A stretch of DNA of 64,000 nt from Bolinopsis microptera (Eukaryota > Ctenophora > Tentaculata > Lobata > Bolinopsidae), in NCBI RefSeq assembly GCF_026151205.1, contig NC_087072.1, positions 22,833,603 to 22,897,602 of the forward strand. The letters are read 5' to 3'. A model generated the notes under the pieces. The model did not search any database. It was given only the letters and a program-made list of their open reading frames with translations, and was not told the DNA's origin. The position numbers and the translations under genes are program-made. Shown piece by piece: positions 12,168 to 24,100 of this stretch; positions within the stretch are counted from its first letter, which is position 1; each line of letters starts with the position of its first letter.

Positions 12168-15100
12168 CTAGCACATCTCCTCTTGTTTGGCACGCTTGGA
12201 GGCCTGGTCTGCTGGAAGGACGGGAGCAATGTCCGAGAGCAGGGAGGAGGTGGAGTATCTTCCAAACAGGGTGAGTAGCAGGGCAGGACCCCAACCTGTA
12301 GCTCGCTCTCCCTGTACGGAGTTCACGGTCAGAAATATACAGAAAACAACGCAACTATAGATTAAATCAGTTTCTGTTAGTTCTATGCATGAAGAACTAA
12401 TAATAGTAAGTAGTACCCAGTAATACAAGTACGGAGAGCACCTCAGATAATCAAAGAAATTTCAGATTCAACACTATACTTACAATGTGAACAGGGTAAG
12501 CCATGTCAACGTGGATCCACACGATGGGAGAGGGTTTGAAGTAGTCATCAAACAGATGAGCTCCAATGAAGAGTCCAGCACATGAGCACTGAGCGTTCGA
12601 GCGGTTCTGAGAGAGGTCGGTGTTAGTTTTGTCACAGGAGATATTATGGGGGTCATTTCCCCAGTTGTGAAAGATGGGTCAGATTATACCACAAATTATA
12701 GGTGGTGGCGAGATTTTGGTAAATCTAAAAATAGTATTAACCATCACATTGACAGAGTGTAGATTGTTGAATATCCTGTTTTAGCAATATTCAAATACTT
12801 TTACTCACAGCGACAGAGTTCTTCATGTCAGCGACAGAGGATTTGAACTCGCTGAAGTGGACCTCAGGAGCGTAGACAATGGGGAATACCATGTCCCCGC
12901 TGGAGAGACCAGCTTTGACAGCACACGACTCCCATTTCTCGTTGTTTGTCAAGACGGCAGCGTGGTGTTGTCCGGTTGTTATCCTGAAATATTGTGCTTT
13001 TTTAACGGAAAACTTTATGTAATTAGGGAAGCGAACGACTTAAAAGTTTCATAAATATGAAATCTTTTTGATCTGTGAACACATGCACAATGCACATTGT
13101 GTTGAAAATGTTCTAAATACTATGATGGTATTATACTGATGAAACACAAATTTTATACGCTGACAATTAATAGATTGAGATAAGAAAAACACAGTTCTGA
13201 ACAAAAAATCAAACAAATTCCAGAAACAATTTTTAAATGAAGAGTCTCTAAACTTCTCTAGCAACTACACGATAATCTGCGGCGATGGCTTGCTTATAAC
13301 TAGAGTAATAGAACAATCTAGCTGTATTGATCACACCAGAGTTAACAAGTGCCACCCAGTCCGGGTAGATACCACAGGACTGGAAATTAGCAGGAGCAGT
13401 GCCGTTAACCCTGGCTACACTTGGAGAAGTAAGATCCCAGGACACTGTCTCAGCTAGCTCTCCTCCTAGCACTTCCTCATCTTTACAAGATCCCACCCCC
13501 TCAACACTCAGTCGTAACCAGGCACTCTCGATCTTATAGTTTGTGTAGGAGTAGTACACTTGCATGTAGCCCAGATACTTTTTATCCGAGTACAGGTAGT
13601 TCCGAATGTGGAAATAGTTTGCAAAGTATCGGACCGGATCCCTGAACCGGTTTTCCAAAACAGTCGTAGACGGGTTAAATTCGATTGCTGAAGTAGTGGA
13701 CCACCATTTTAATTCAGTCCAATCGGAGGTTGTTCCACCATTCATGAACAAACACAAGGTCACGAAACAAAGAGCTTTGCGAAACATCTTTTGGTCGCGA
13801 ATTGTAAACGTCAAAATGAGTAAATGATATAAAAGACAAAGTTGTGACCGAAACTTCTGAAGAAAATAAAACTCACGGTCAATTCAGATTCACATAGAAG
13901 TGCTAACTTAATTTAGCTGCCTTTAACCTTATCTTAACGTGAGCTTAAAGGTATTATGCCACTGTGCCATATGGTAGATAATAAGCTTCGGAAGGATCTT
14001 AAGACATGGCAGTTTGTCATTTTATGCTATGATATTCCAGAAGTTAGTTTATAACCCCAATTACAGTTCATCCACTCTCATGTGCTGTACACAGAGGAAC
14101 TCACATCTAATAGATATACAGATATACAATGAATTGATAACGATAAACTTTCTGGCAAATAGGTACAATGTCGACCGGCTGTTAGAGGGCTATACTTAGA
14201 CTATCGTACTTATTGCCGACCTTCTTGTATTAACTGATGAGGACAGCTGAGGAAGATAATTCTATTGTTATACAAAGTTTGTGTATTTGGTATTTATTCC
14301 TCCCCTCCCTGCTCTCTGAAAATAACTCTCGACATACTCCTCAGTGGACAGTGCTGTTTGTTTTTATTCGAGACAGTATACGGTGTTAAGGGGATTGTAG
14401 GGCTATGGCTTAAGTAAATTCATTTTTAATGCTATTGTTTTTTGAAATGTTATTTTTACTGGTATGTAGATCAGGTTAACAAAATATGGTGATCTTCGTT
14501 ACACAAAACCCAAAAGTTCAGTATTGCGATGATTTTGTTGTTAATTTAATCGAGGAACCTACTATGCACTATACAGTTTATTATTATATCATAGTCAAGT
14601 CACACAGAAGACTGGAGATCATCAACTCCAAATATTACCACTCGTGATGCCATTATACAGGGTGGCCTATAAAACACTACCCATCCTTATCTCTTAAAAT
14701 TGTTACAGGTCGCTGAGATCTTGCAAATTATTTTATTTCAGAATGGAAAAGCGCCATAACTTACGTTCTGATTAATATTTTTGCTTCAAATTTTTAGAGA
14801 ATGTCAATCATAATTAGACACAACTTCGTGCCAAGTTTTGTGTGAGTCTGAGCTTGTCTGACAAAGTTAGCTCTTGAGCGTGCTAGCTTTAATTTCTCAC
14901 CCAGAACTGTTTACATTGGTTAATAAGAACCACAAAAAAAATCCTGGTAAAAAAATTAAAAAAACCACCGATTTATTTATGTTTTACCAATTCTATTCAC
15001 CATGATCCATCGCACATTCCATGTGAGAAGAACGATATAAACAAGCAGGAAGGATCATCTGTGATAGTCCTTATCAGTTAAAATATAGAGAGAATGGCGC

Positions 15101-18100
15101 GTAGGGTACTAAAAGGTATCCTAGAGTTAACTCAAAAAGTACTACAAGGTATCCTGAAGTTAACTTGAAGAGTACTACAAGGTATCCTGGATTTAACTTG
15201 AAGAGTACTACAAGGTATCCTAGAGTTAAGGGGGCATACACCAAAACAGTGGTTTGTGCCGTCCAGACCAAATGACCTCATAGGCAGTTCAGTGACCTTC
15301 TAGCGCACCGTTTCCACACCAAAAAAAATTATTTTGAGAATTCCCATTTTTGTAATCGAGCATTTCCTGGTTAAGAGTGCAATTTTCGGAAAAAATTATT
15401 TTGTGGTTGAGACGCTATAAGTTAATCATTTCTTGCGGTATCGGGTTGAAATTTTGCTCGCCGTTTATTCACATCTATTTCAAGGTGTGTGTAAAATCTT
15501 GATATCGTATCTAAAAAGGCTGGTGTGTTATGAATTTTTAAAGTCAAAAAGCTAAAATTGTCCTTTTCAGGCTTATTTTAACAAAAAGTCAGTCAGGGAA
15601 GATCGGATTTTTTGATGCTTGACATCAAATTGTTCTCTGAATTCTGGCGCAGTTTTTGATGCCCTCAAAAATGTTTTTACTCATTCACCTTCTGATCTAT
15701 TGGACCTCAAAGCCAAACAACAAATTTAGGCACATTTTTCGTTTTTAATATTTACTGATTTTTCTAAAATTTTGATAGGAATGTGCTAGTGACTTTTTGA
15801 AGGGTGCAAAATAACCGCAACTAGCACATTTATATATGAGTTATGAACAACAAAACACCCTAAAATGCTTCCCTTTGAAGTTATGGGAGAAAATGTGATT
15901 TTTTATCTGCAAAGCCAAAAAATCACATTTTCTCCAAAGTCTAACTTCAAAGGGAAGCATTTTAGGGTGTTTTGTTGTTCATAACTCATATATATAAATG
16001 TGCTAGTTGCGGTTATTTTGCACCCTTCAAAAAGTCACTAGCACATTCATATCAAAATTTTAGAAAAATCAGTAAATATTAAAAACGAAAAATGTGCCTA
16101 AATTTGTTGTTTGGCTTTGAGGTCCAATAGATCAGAAGGTGAATGAGTAAAAAAAACATTTTTGAGGGCATCAAAAACTGCGCCAGAATTCAGAGAACAA
16201 TTTGATGTCAAGCATCAAAAAATCCGATCTTCCCTGACTGACTTTTTGTTAAAATAAGCCTGAAAAGGACAATTTTAGCTTTTTGACTTTAAAGATTCAT
16301 AACACACCAGCCTTTTTAGATACGATATCAAGATTGAACACACCTTGAAATAGATGTGAATAAACGGCGAGCAAAATTTCAACCCGATACCGCAAGAAAT
16401 GATTAACTTATACTTGTTATAGCGTCTCAACCACAAAATAATTTTTTCCGAAAATTGCACTCTTAACCAGGAAATGCTCGATTACAAAAATGGGAATTCT
16501 CAAAATAATTTTTTTTGGTGTGGAAACGGTGCGCTAGAAGGTCACTGAACTGCGTATGAGGTCATTTGGTCTGGACAGATTTGGTGTATGCCCCCTTAAC
16601 TCTTATAGAGAACTACAAGTTAGCTTCAAGTTATCATTTATCTACTTTATTTAACCTAAACAACCTCCATTTTGTTGTAGCCTGCAGGCAACCGTGGATC
16701 AACTTAAGATAAATCGATGATCTGATCCTGAAGTTAACTGACAGAAAGCATGAAGTTTCAACCTACAGTTAGATATCCGTCGTCTTCCAATTATATCGGT
16801 CCTGATATTTGAAATTTTATCGCCTCTCGGATTTGCTCTCGGATCCTATAGGATTTGAGTATTCTATCGGGTCCGAGAGCAAATCCTATCGGCACTCGGA
16901 ATTGTTAAATCCTATCTCCGCTAGGATTAGCGCTCGGATCCGATAGGTTTTTAATTTCCTATCGGGTTCGAGAGCAAATCCTATCGCCTCTCGGAACTTA
17001 CACATCCTATCGCCGCTCGGCGATAGGAATTCATCGGAGGTATCCTAGGGGAACCGGATCGGCGTAAGGATTGATAAAATCAGAGATATCTCGGACGCGC
17101 TAGGATAAATCCTAGGGTAATCCTATCTGATTAAAATCGCAAAAATCGCCCTTCTGAACAGCCGTGTCCTGTACGTCAGCTCAGATTTGTACTGACATGA
17201 TTTGGCGCGTGCCACATACTCAATTTTCATCGTGGCCCGAAAATGGGACAAACAGTCTCTGGCTTGATATCGGAGAATGCTCAAAGTATTCTCTGATGTG
17301 CAGTGAGAATGCTATACTCGGTAACAGCCTTAACAAATAATGCTCCAGCCACGGCAGAGTCTATATAACTCCTTCGTTGTGAGGCAGGTTGTCCGGACTC
17401 CAGACCCTCCTACTTCCTACTTTTCAGCGATTCCCCCTACTTTTTTCCTGCTTGTCGACAGTTTCTCATATTCTCCGATTTTTGGCTATTTTTTCCTTTT
17501 CACCCTTTTGAAAAAAGGCAATAGTGAAAGGTTACGAATGGAGGTTTTTGCAGAAAAACGTGGATTTTGGAGAACGAGATAGGTGGGTTTAATAGTAGGA
17601 GCTGTTACGGGGATTTTCTGCTCGATACACCAGAGTCATCAGACATGTCTTAAACGACGTATTTTTGGCCCCTGAATCGATTGGTGATAGTGGGAAGTGT
17701 TGAAAATGGAGGGAACCTGGTTTTATTTGAAAAAAACCGATTTTTGGCCCTAAAAATGGTCATTTTTTGAGGTTTTTCAGGATTATCGATAGGTTAATTT
17801 CAAGCAAAAGCTTAGATATTTCGGTTTCTAATACATTTTGATATGCCGCATTAGCTAATATTAAGTTTATAAGCACACATAAGAGTTAACCTGTTCAAAA
17901 TTTTAAAAAACCTTCAAAAAAAAATGTTTTTTTGCGCGCAAAATTTTTTTGGCTCTTTATACATCCACAATGAAATATTTTTGCCCACAAAGTGTTTTAA
18001 TACTGTTCAATAATACTATTTGATAGTTTTTCAGCGTCAAAACAAGTTTTGAAAGCGGAAGAAAAAATTATATTTTTCGTGGTGCTGAGCACTTTGAAAA

Positions 18101-21100
18101 TTTTTGAATAAAATCGAGCGCTACCGTAAAATTTTAGTAACCCTTCCCTGAAACTCATTTAAGTTTTTGTACCGTTAGTGTATTGTCCTTTTCTGAAGTT
18201 CATGCCTTCTCTGGCTTAATTTCATTTAATATTGTTTAATACAGAAAAATCAACAATAAACTATTACAGGTTAGATGTTTACCTGAGTTCTATATCTTTC
18301 GATAGCAACTCCATCTATAAATCTGATTAGCAAGTCATTCTGTATTCCACCAGTACTTGTGATCCTGGTTGCAGCTTTCAACATGTTTTATGGGCCCAAC
18401 ACTCAGCTTTCACAGTTTATGACTTCTGGCCTCCTTGCGATGTCGTAGCAGGTAGACCATTTCTTGTTGTCGCGGGCTAACCAGATTGTATAGGAACATC
18501 GAAGAGCGACCAAAGCAGCCTCATTCAGGGCTTTATTCTTCGTTCTCTTCGCCAATCCAAAGTAGTTGAATAGAGCTGGTACAGTATGGTGCCAGAAGCC
18601 CCTACACCCAATCTCTACCGTAAAGAGCAGAGCTTTCCAACCGCACCCGTCGATGCCAGGGATCAGCTCTCTGTTGTAGCGTGCTTCTTTACGTGCTACT
18701 TGGTCACTGAAGTTACTCTCGTCACCACAAGTCAGTTCAATCAGAACTACTTCTCTCAAACTATCCGACCATACTACAATGTCGGGTCTCTCCGCTGTGT
18801 TGTAGATGTGCTGTGGGAACTGGGCAGGTAGTGTATCCTCGTCCCATATCAGCTTCCAGTCTTTCGCTCTCTCAAAGGGCCTCTCCTTCCTCAGCTTTGG
18901 CTTTGGGTGTTCATACTTCCCATCCTTCGACTTGAACCGTATCCATTCTTTGTCGGAGGTCGTGGAACCTGAGGAATTGTACATCTTGAGTTGGTCAAGC
19001 AAGGCTCCGGCTATAACACGTAGGACGTTGTCATGTCTCCAGTTGTACCTTTTGGAGTTTCTTGCTATACTGCAGACGGCTAGGATGTGCTTGATGTTGC
19101 ACGTCTTCCAACCACAAAGTGTACAATTTCCTGTACTCGAGTAGTTCCACAATTTCATGTTTGCAGGGGTATTAGCCACGTCGTGTGTCGAGTTTAGGTG
19201 GAATTTAAGGAGAGCCGGGCTCATCTTGTAGTTGTAGATAAGGCTGTTCCATCCTAAGTCTAACTGCATCGTGTTCTCCCATGTCAAGAACTTGCCCCCC
19301 AGTAAAGTGTTTTATAATAGTATAGTGCCATTTCTAATACTTCAATGTTATATTGTTGAGATACCTTTACTTGGCTGTATACCTTTTGTTAATACAATTT
19401 CACCAATTTAGTATTGCATTGCTTATATGACTATTTGGATTTATAATTTATCGATTGTGGGTATGAATAAACTTTTGGTTCACAATCAACAATATAATGT
19501 CTACTGTGTGGTACCCTTACAAGATTAATTATAGATCTTTTGACAGGAATGCCTTACTTGAACCCCCTCATCCATCACTCATTCCGTGTTACCTGTTGGA
19601 TGTGGAGGAACCCTACCACAAACTGAAATATTGTTAAGGTACCCTTCAGTACATAAATAGAGCACTGTAAATAATATAGATTAGTTACTGCTATCTTCTC
19701 AATGCAATTTTGAATACATGTCAGGAACACCTGTCTTAAACCCCCTCATCCATCACTCATTCAGTGTTGCCTGTTGGATATGGAGGAAATCTACACCACA
19801 AAGTGGAATATTGTAAAGGCACTCTTCAGCACACATAAAATAGAGCACTGTAAATAATATGGATTAGTAATTAGTTGCTGCTATCTTCTTAACATGATTT
19901 TGAATTTATAAATAGTAGTACTCTAAACAAGCTTGACATATATGAGAATGAAACGCGTTGAGTAGAATGAAAGGCGCTGATACGATCTCAATTACATACA
20001 CAAATACATAGTACTTCCTAGACGGGAGTGATGGTTAATTATAAGGTAAAATGTATTATACTCAAATATAATATATAAAAGGCCCCTGACATCAGAGTAA
20101 ATGTCAGGAATGCCTGACTTAAACCCCCTCATCCATCACTTATTTCGAATAAATGTATAGATGCTGCATTGAATTCATGAAGATATCATTCGTTTTGAGC
20201 AATCATTCCCTTAGCTCCCCCGTTCTTTGATTGTTTCAAAGAAGTAGTCAAACTACAATATGTATTTAATTGTTTAGTTACATCTATTGCTTGTTATTTA
20301 AGCCATTTCATCTCTAGTAGATTCAAATAATTTCTGTAATTCTGAATTATGTTGCTGAACAAACTTGACAATCACCATTAGAAAGAAAGTGACATGTTTA
20401 TGGACCCAGAACTAGCTAAGACAGTTCTCTGTGTACATTCGGATCACTTTAAGAATCTTGTGGTTTGTTAAAAGACTTCGATCCGCTCACAGCCATGCAG
20501 ATTAAGAAGAATTTAGATCGAAATTATTTTGATAACAATGAAAACTCAAATGGTTTGATTTTTAGATAAATTACCATAATTATTATAATTAATTAAATAC
20601 AGGCTGACAATGTTTCATTTCACAAACTGTATCTGAATAATGTAATTTTAACTGAATCTTAAGCTGTTCAAACAGCTTTGTTAGATGATGTTATCGATGC
20701 TGTATAAGTTGAAACCTTTTGATGATGAAAAGTACATGAACAAACCTACACTAAACAATACTACATTCCAGCTTGGAACGAAATGAGTGGAGTTGAACGA
20801 CGCCCTGTTTATCGAAACTACATCAATCAACTTTTCAACTATGCAGGTTATTAATGAAATAGGTACTACTATTTTTTCGGAACTAAGTCCGATCTACGCC
20901 AGATAACTGATAACCCCCTCCATATATCCCTGTCCCGCATCAGGGTTCACAGTTCCTCTTTTGAGTTTGTCCCAATTTCCTTCAGTAACATAGACAAGTA
21001 GCTTTGTCTTGGTCGGCCTTGCTGTGCTCTACCATGCATAGGTTTCCATAAGACTAAATCACTGGCAAGTAGCTCAGGATGTCTGATGCAGTGTCCCGCC

Positions 21101-24100
21101 ATTTTTAGTCTCCTGCTTCGTAACTTGTTTGACAGCCTTGGTAGACTACCATACAAAGTTATATTGCTGACCTTGTCCTTCCATGAGATACCCAGCACCA
21201 TACGTAGCATCTTTGTGTATGTCCCGTCCAATACAAATGAAATAAATTATTTTTATCCCGCTTATATCAACAATCAAAATTAAAAACTTATGGATGTATA
21301 TCACTCATTATTATGTATCACTCTCTAACATCTTGTCCTCACTACAAATATTACCACTTCTGATATAATAATGTTTTTTTGTGTCTTCTTTGGCTCAGGC
21401 ATGGCTCCAGCTCAAAAACTTTGGGTGGGTGCAGCTTGGCGCACGGCGGGGGGGGGGGGGGGGGGGGGGGGGGTGAAGCCCCCTGGAAAATTTTGGAATT
21501 TTACTCTCCTAAACGTATTTTAATATCTCCAAAACAGTCTCAATTGATAACAGAAGTCAATTGACCCTTAGTTTATACAAAATTTGACAATTTTTGTGTG
21601 AACATTTTCGAATCGTTTGGGTGGGTGCAACATCCTTTGGGTGGGTGCGCACCCACCCGAACCTACACGGTGGAGCCATGCCTGCTTTGGCTATCTGTTT
21701 CATTTCCAAGACCAACCGCTGATCATGATGGATAGCTCGATCTTCAGGTGATCGATCTGGAGAGATGAAAACAGTCTTATGATCTTCACACAGTCTCAGC
21801 TTTTTGGCATTTACTAATATCTCATGAACGGTAAGTTAGAATTACCTAGCGAAACTTTGACTGGTCTCGTCTTGTTGGCTGATTTTCTCCCAACCCAGAT
21901 AGCTTCAAAACGTGGTTTTTCTTCAATCTGCTGAAAAATCACGGTAACTTTATTGCACAGTTCCTCTTCATCAGTCTCCTTCAAACCAAAGATGAGCACA
22001 TTCCTACTGCGATCCTCTTCCGATACAGCATTCTGTACAACCTTTTTTAAACTCTCTTCTGCAAGCACAGGTGCATTTTTAGTCACAGCTTGACTGTATG
22101 AGTTCATCTCAGCTTGGACAGTGTCTTGAACGGCGGTCTTGACGTTGGAGTGCACGGATTCCAACTGCTTCGATTTAGTTTCCAGAAGTTCAGCCTGCAG
22201 CTTGATAACAGTACTTTGCGATCGGATCAGATCGCTCTTCAACTCCTCCATATCTTTCTTGTTATCCAGAAACGTACTTACATGATTATCGGTAGTCTGA
22301 TACGCAGAATACAAATAACAAATGTTTTACTGAAACTGACTTCACTGGCTTTTTGAACGTTTCAACTGAAAACTCAGATTTATTGTCACGGTTCGTAGCT
22401 TCCGCGAGTTCAGTGATCCATTATATTATATCTATCATGTTCATCTTAAATCTCATATTATATACTCAATATTCAATTAAACAGACAAAGATAACCTCTC
22501 TAGGCCCTCTGGTGGTGACGTATAAGTGCTTTCTCAGTACTTTCTCTCGCTTTTGGACAAATCCAGTGAGTTAACTTTTTATCAGTGGTCGACCGGGGGC
22601 AGGATTCTGACCGGGGCCGGGGAGCCCCAATATAGCCGGGGCTGGGGCTGACGGGGGGCATACAACGGTCATTAATGTCAGGAGTCCTCCTCCTCCTGAG
22701 TCCTCCTCCTCCTAGGTCCTCCTCCTTCTCCTCCTCCTCCTCCTAAGTCCTCCTCCTCAGTCCTCCTCCTCATCCTTCTCCTGAGTCCTCCTCCTCTTCC
22801 TCCTGAGTCCTCCTACTGGGTCCTCCTCCTCCTAGGTCCTCCTCCTTCTCCTTCTCCTCAGTCCTTCTTCTCCTCCTCCCTCTCAGTCATCATCCTCAGC
22901 CATCCTCCTCAGTACTCCTCAGTCCTCCTCCTTCTCAGTCCTCCTCAGTCCTCTTCCTGAGTCCTCCTCATTGGTCCTCCTCCTCCTAGGTCCTCCTCCT
23001 TCTCCTCCTCAGTCCCTCTCCTCCTCCTCCTCAGTCATCCTCCTCAGCCATCCTACTCAGCCATCCTCCTCAGTCCTCCTCCTTCTCAGTCCTCCTCCTG
23101 AGTCCTCCTCCTCCTCCTGAGTCCTCCTCCTCCTAAGTCCTCCTCCTCCTCCTCCTCCTCCTCCTCCTCCTCCTAGGTCCTCCTTCTTCTCCTAGGTCCT
23201 CCTCCTCCTCCTAGGTCCTCCTTCTTCTCCTCCTCAGTCCTTCTCCTCCTCCTCAGTCCTCTTCCTCCTCCTCCTCCTCCTCCCTCTCAGTCATCCTCCT
23301 CAGCAATCCTCCTAGGTCCTCCTTCTTCTCCTCCTCAGTCCTTCTCCTCCTCCTGAGTCCTCCTCCTCCTAAGTCCTCCTCCTCCTCCTCCTCCTCCTCC
23401 TTCTCCTAGGTCCTCCTTCTTCTCCTAGGTCCTCCTCCTCCTCCTCCTCCTCCTAGGTCCTCCTTCTTCTCCTCCTCAGTCCTCCTCCTCCTCGTCAGTC
23501 CTCATCCTCCTCCTGGGTCCGCCTCCTCCTGGGTCCTCCTCCTCCTCTTCATCATCCTCCTCTTCATCCTCAGTCCTCAGTCCTCCTCCTCAGTCCTCCT
23601 CATCCTTCTCGTCAGTCTTCCTCCTCCTCAGTCCTCCCCCAGTCCTTCCTCCTCCTCCTATTCAGTCCTCCTCCTCCTCAGTTCTCCTCAGTCCTCTTCC
23701 TTTTCAGTCCTCCTAAGTTCTCCTCCTGATTCCTCCTCCTCCTCTTCCTCCTGAATACTCCTCTTAGGTTCTCTACCTTCTCCTTCTCCTCAGTCCTTCT
23801 CCTCCTCCTCCTCCCTCTCAGTCATCCTCCTCAGTCATCCTCCTCAGCCATCCTCCTCAGCCATCCTCCTCAGTACTCCTCAGTCCTCTTCCTCAGTCCT
23901 CATCCTCCTCAGTTCTCCTCAGTCCTCCTTCTCAGTCCTCCTAAGTCCCCCTCCTCCTCTTATTCACTCCTCCTCCTCCTCAGTTCTCCTCAGTCCTCCT
24001 TCTCAGTCCTCCTAAGTCCTCCTCAAGAGTCCTCTTCCTCCTCTTCCTCCTGAGTCCTCCTCCTGGGTCCTCCTCTTCATCCTCCTCCTCTTCCTCCTCA

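Noticed and set aside
14650-14690. ACAGGGTGGCCTATAAAAC as a mariner element end
   Set aside because: Resembles a mariner terminus after TA, but no matching inverted end was found nearby.
15074-15271. Minus-strand frame with an 11-residue repeat (YLVVLFKL)
   Set aside because: Explained by the 33-bp DNA tandem repeat; no gene context or splice signals.
16275-16460. 61-codon frame in the palindrome
   Set aside because: Part of the foldback element arm; the mirrored arm carries the same sequence with stops.
18586-19144. Plus-strand frames opposite the retrotransposon fragment
   Set aside because: Antisense shadows; only the minus-strand frame has zinc-knuckle and endonuclease motifs.
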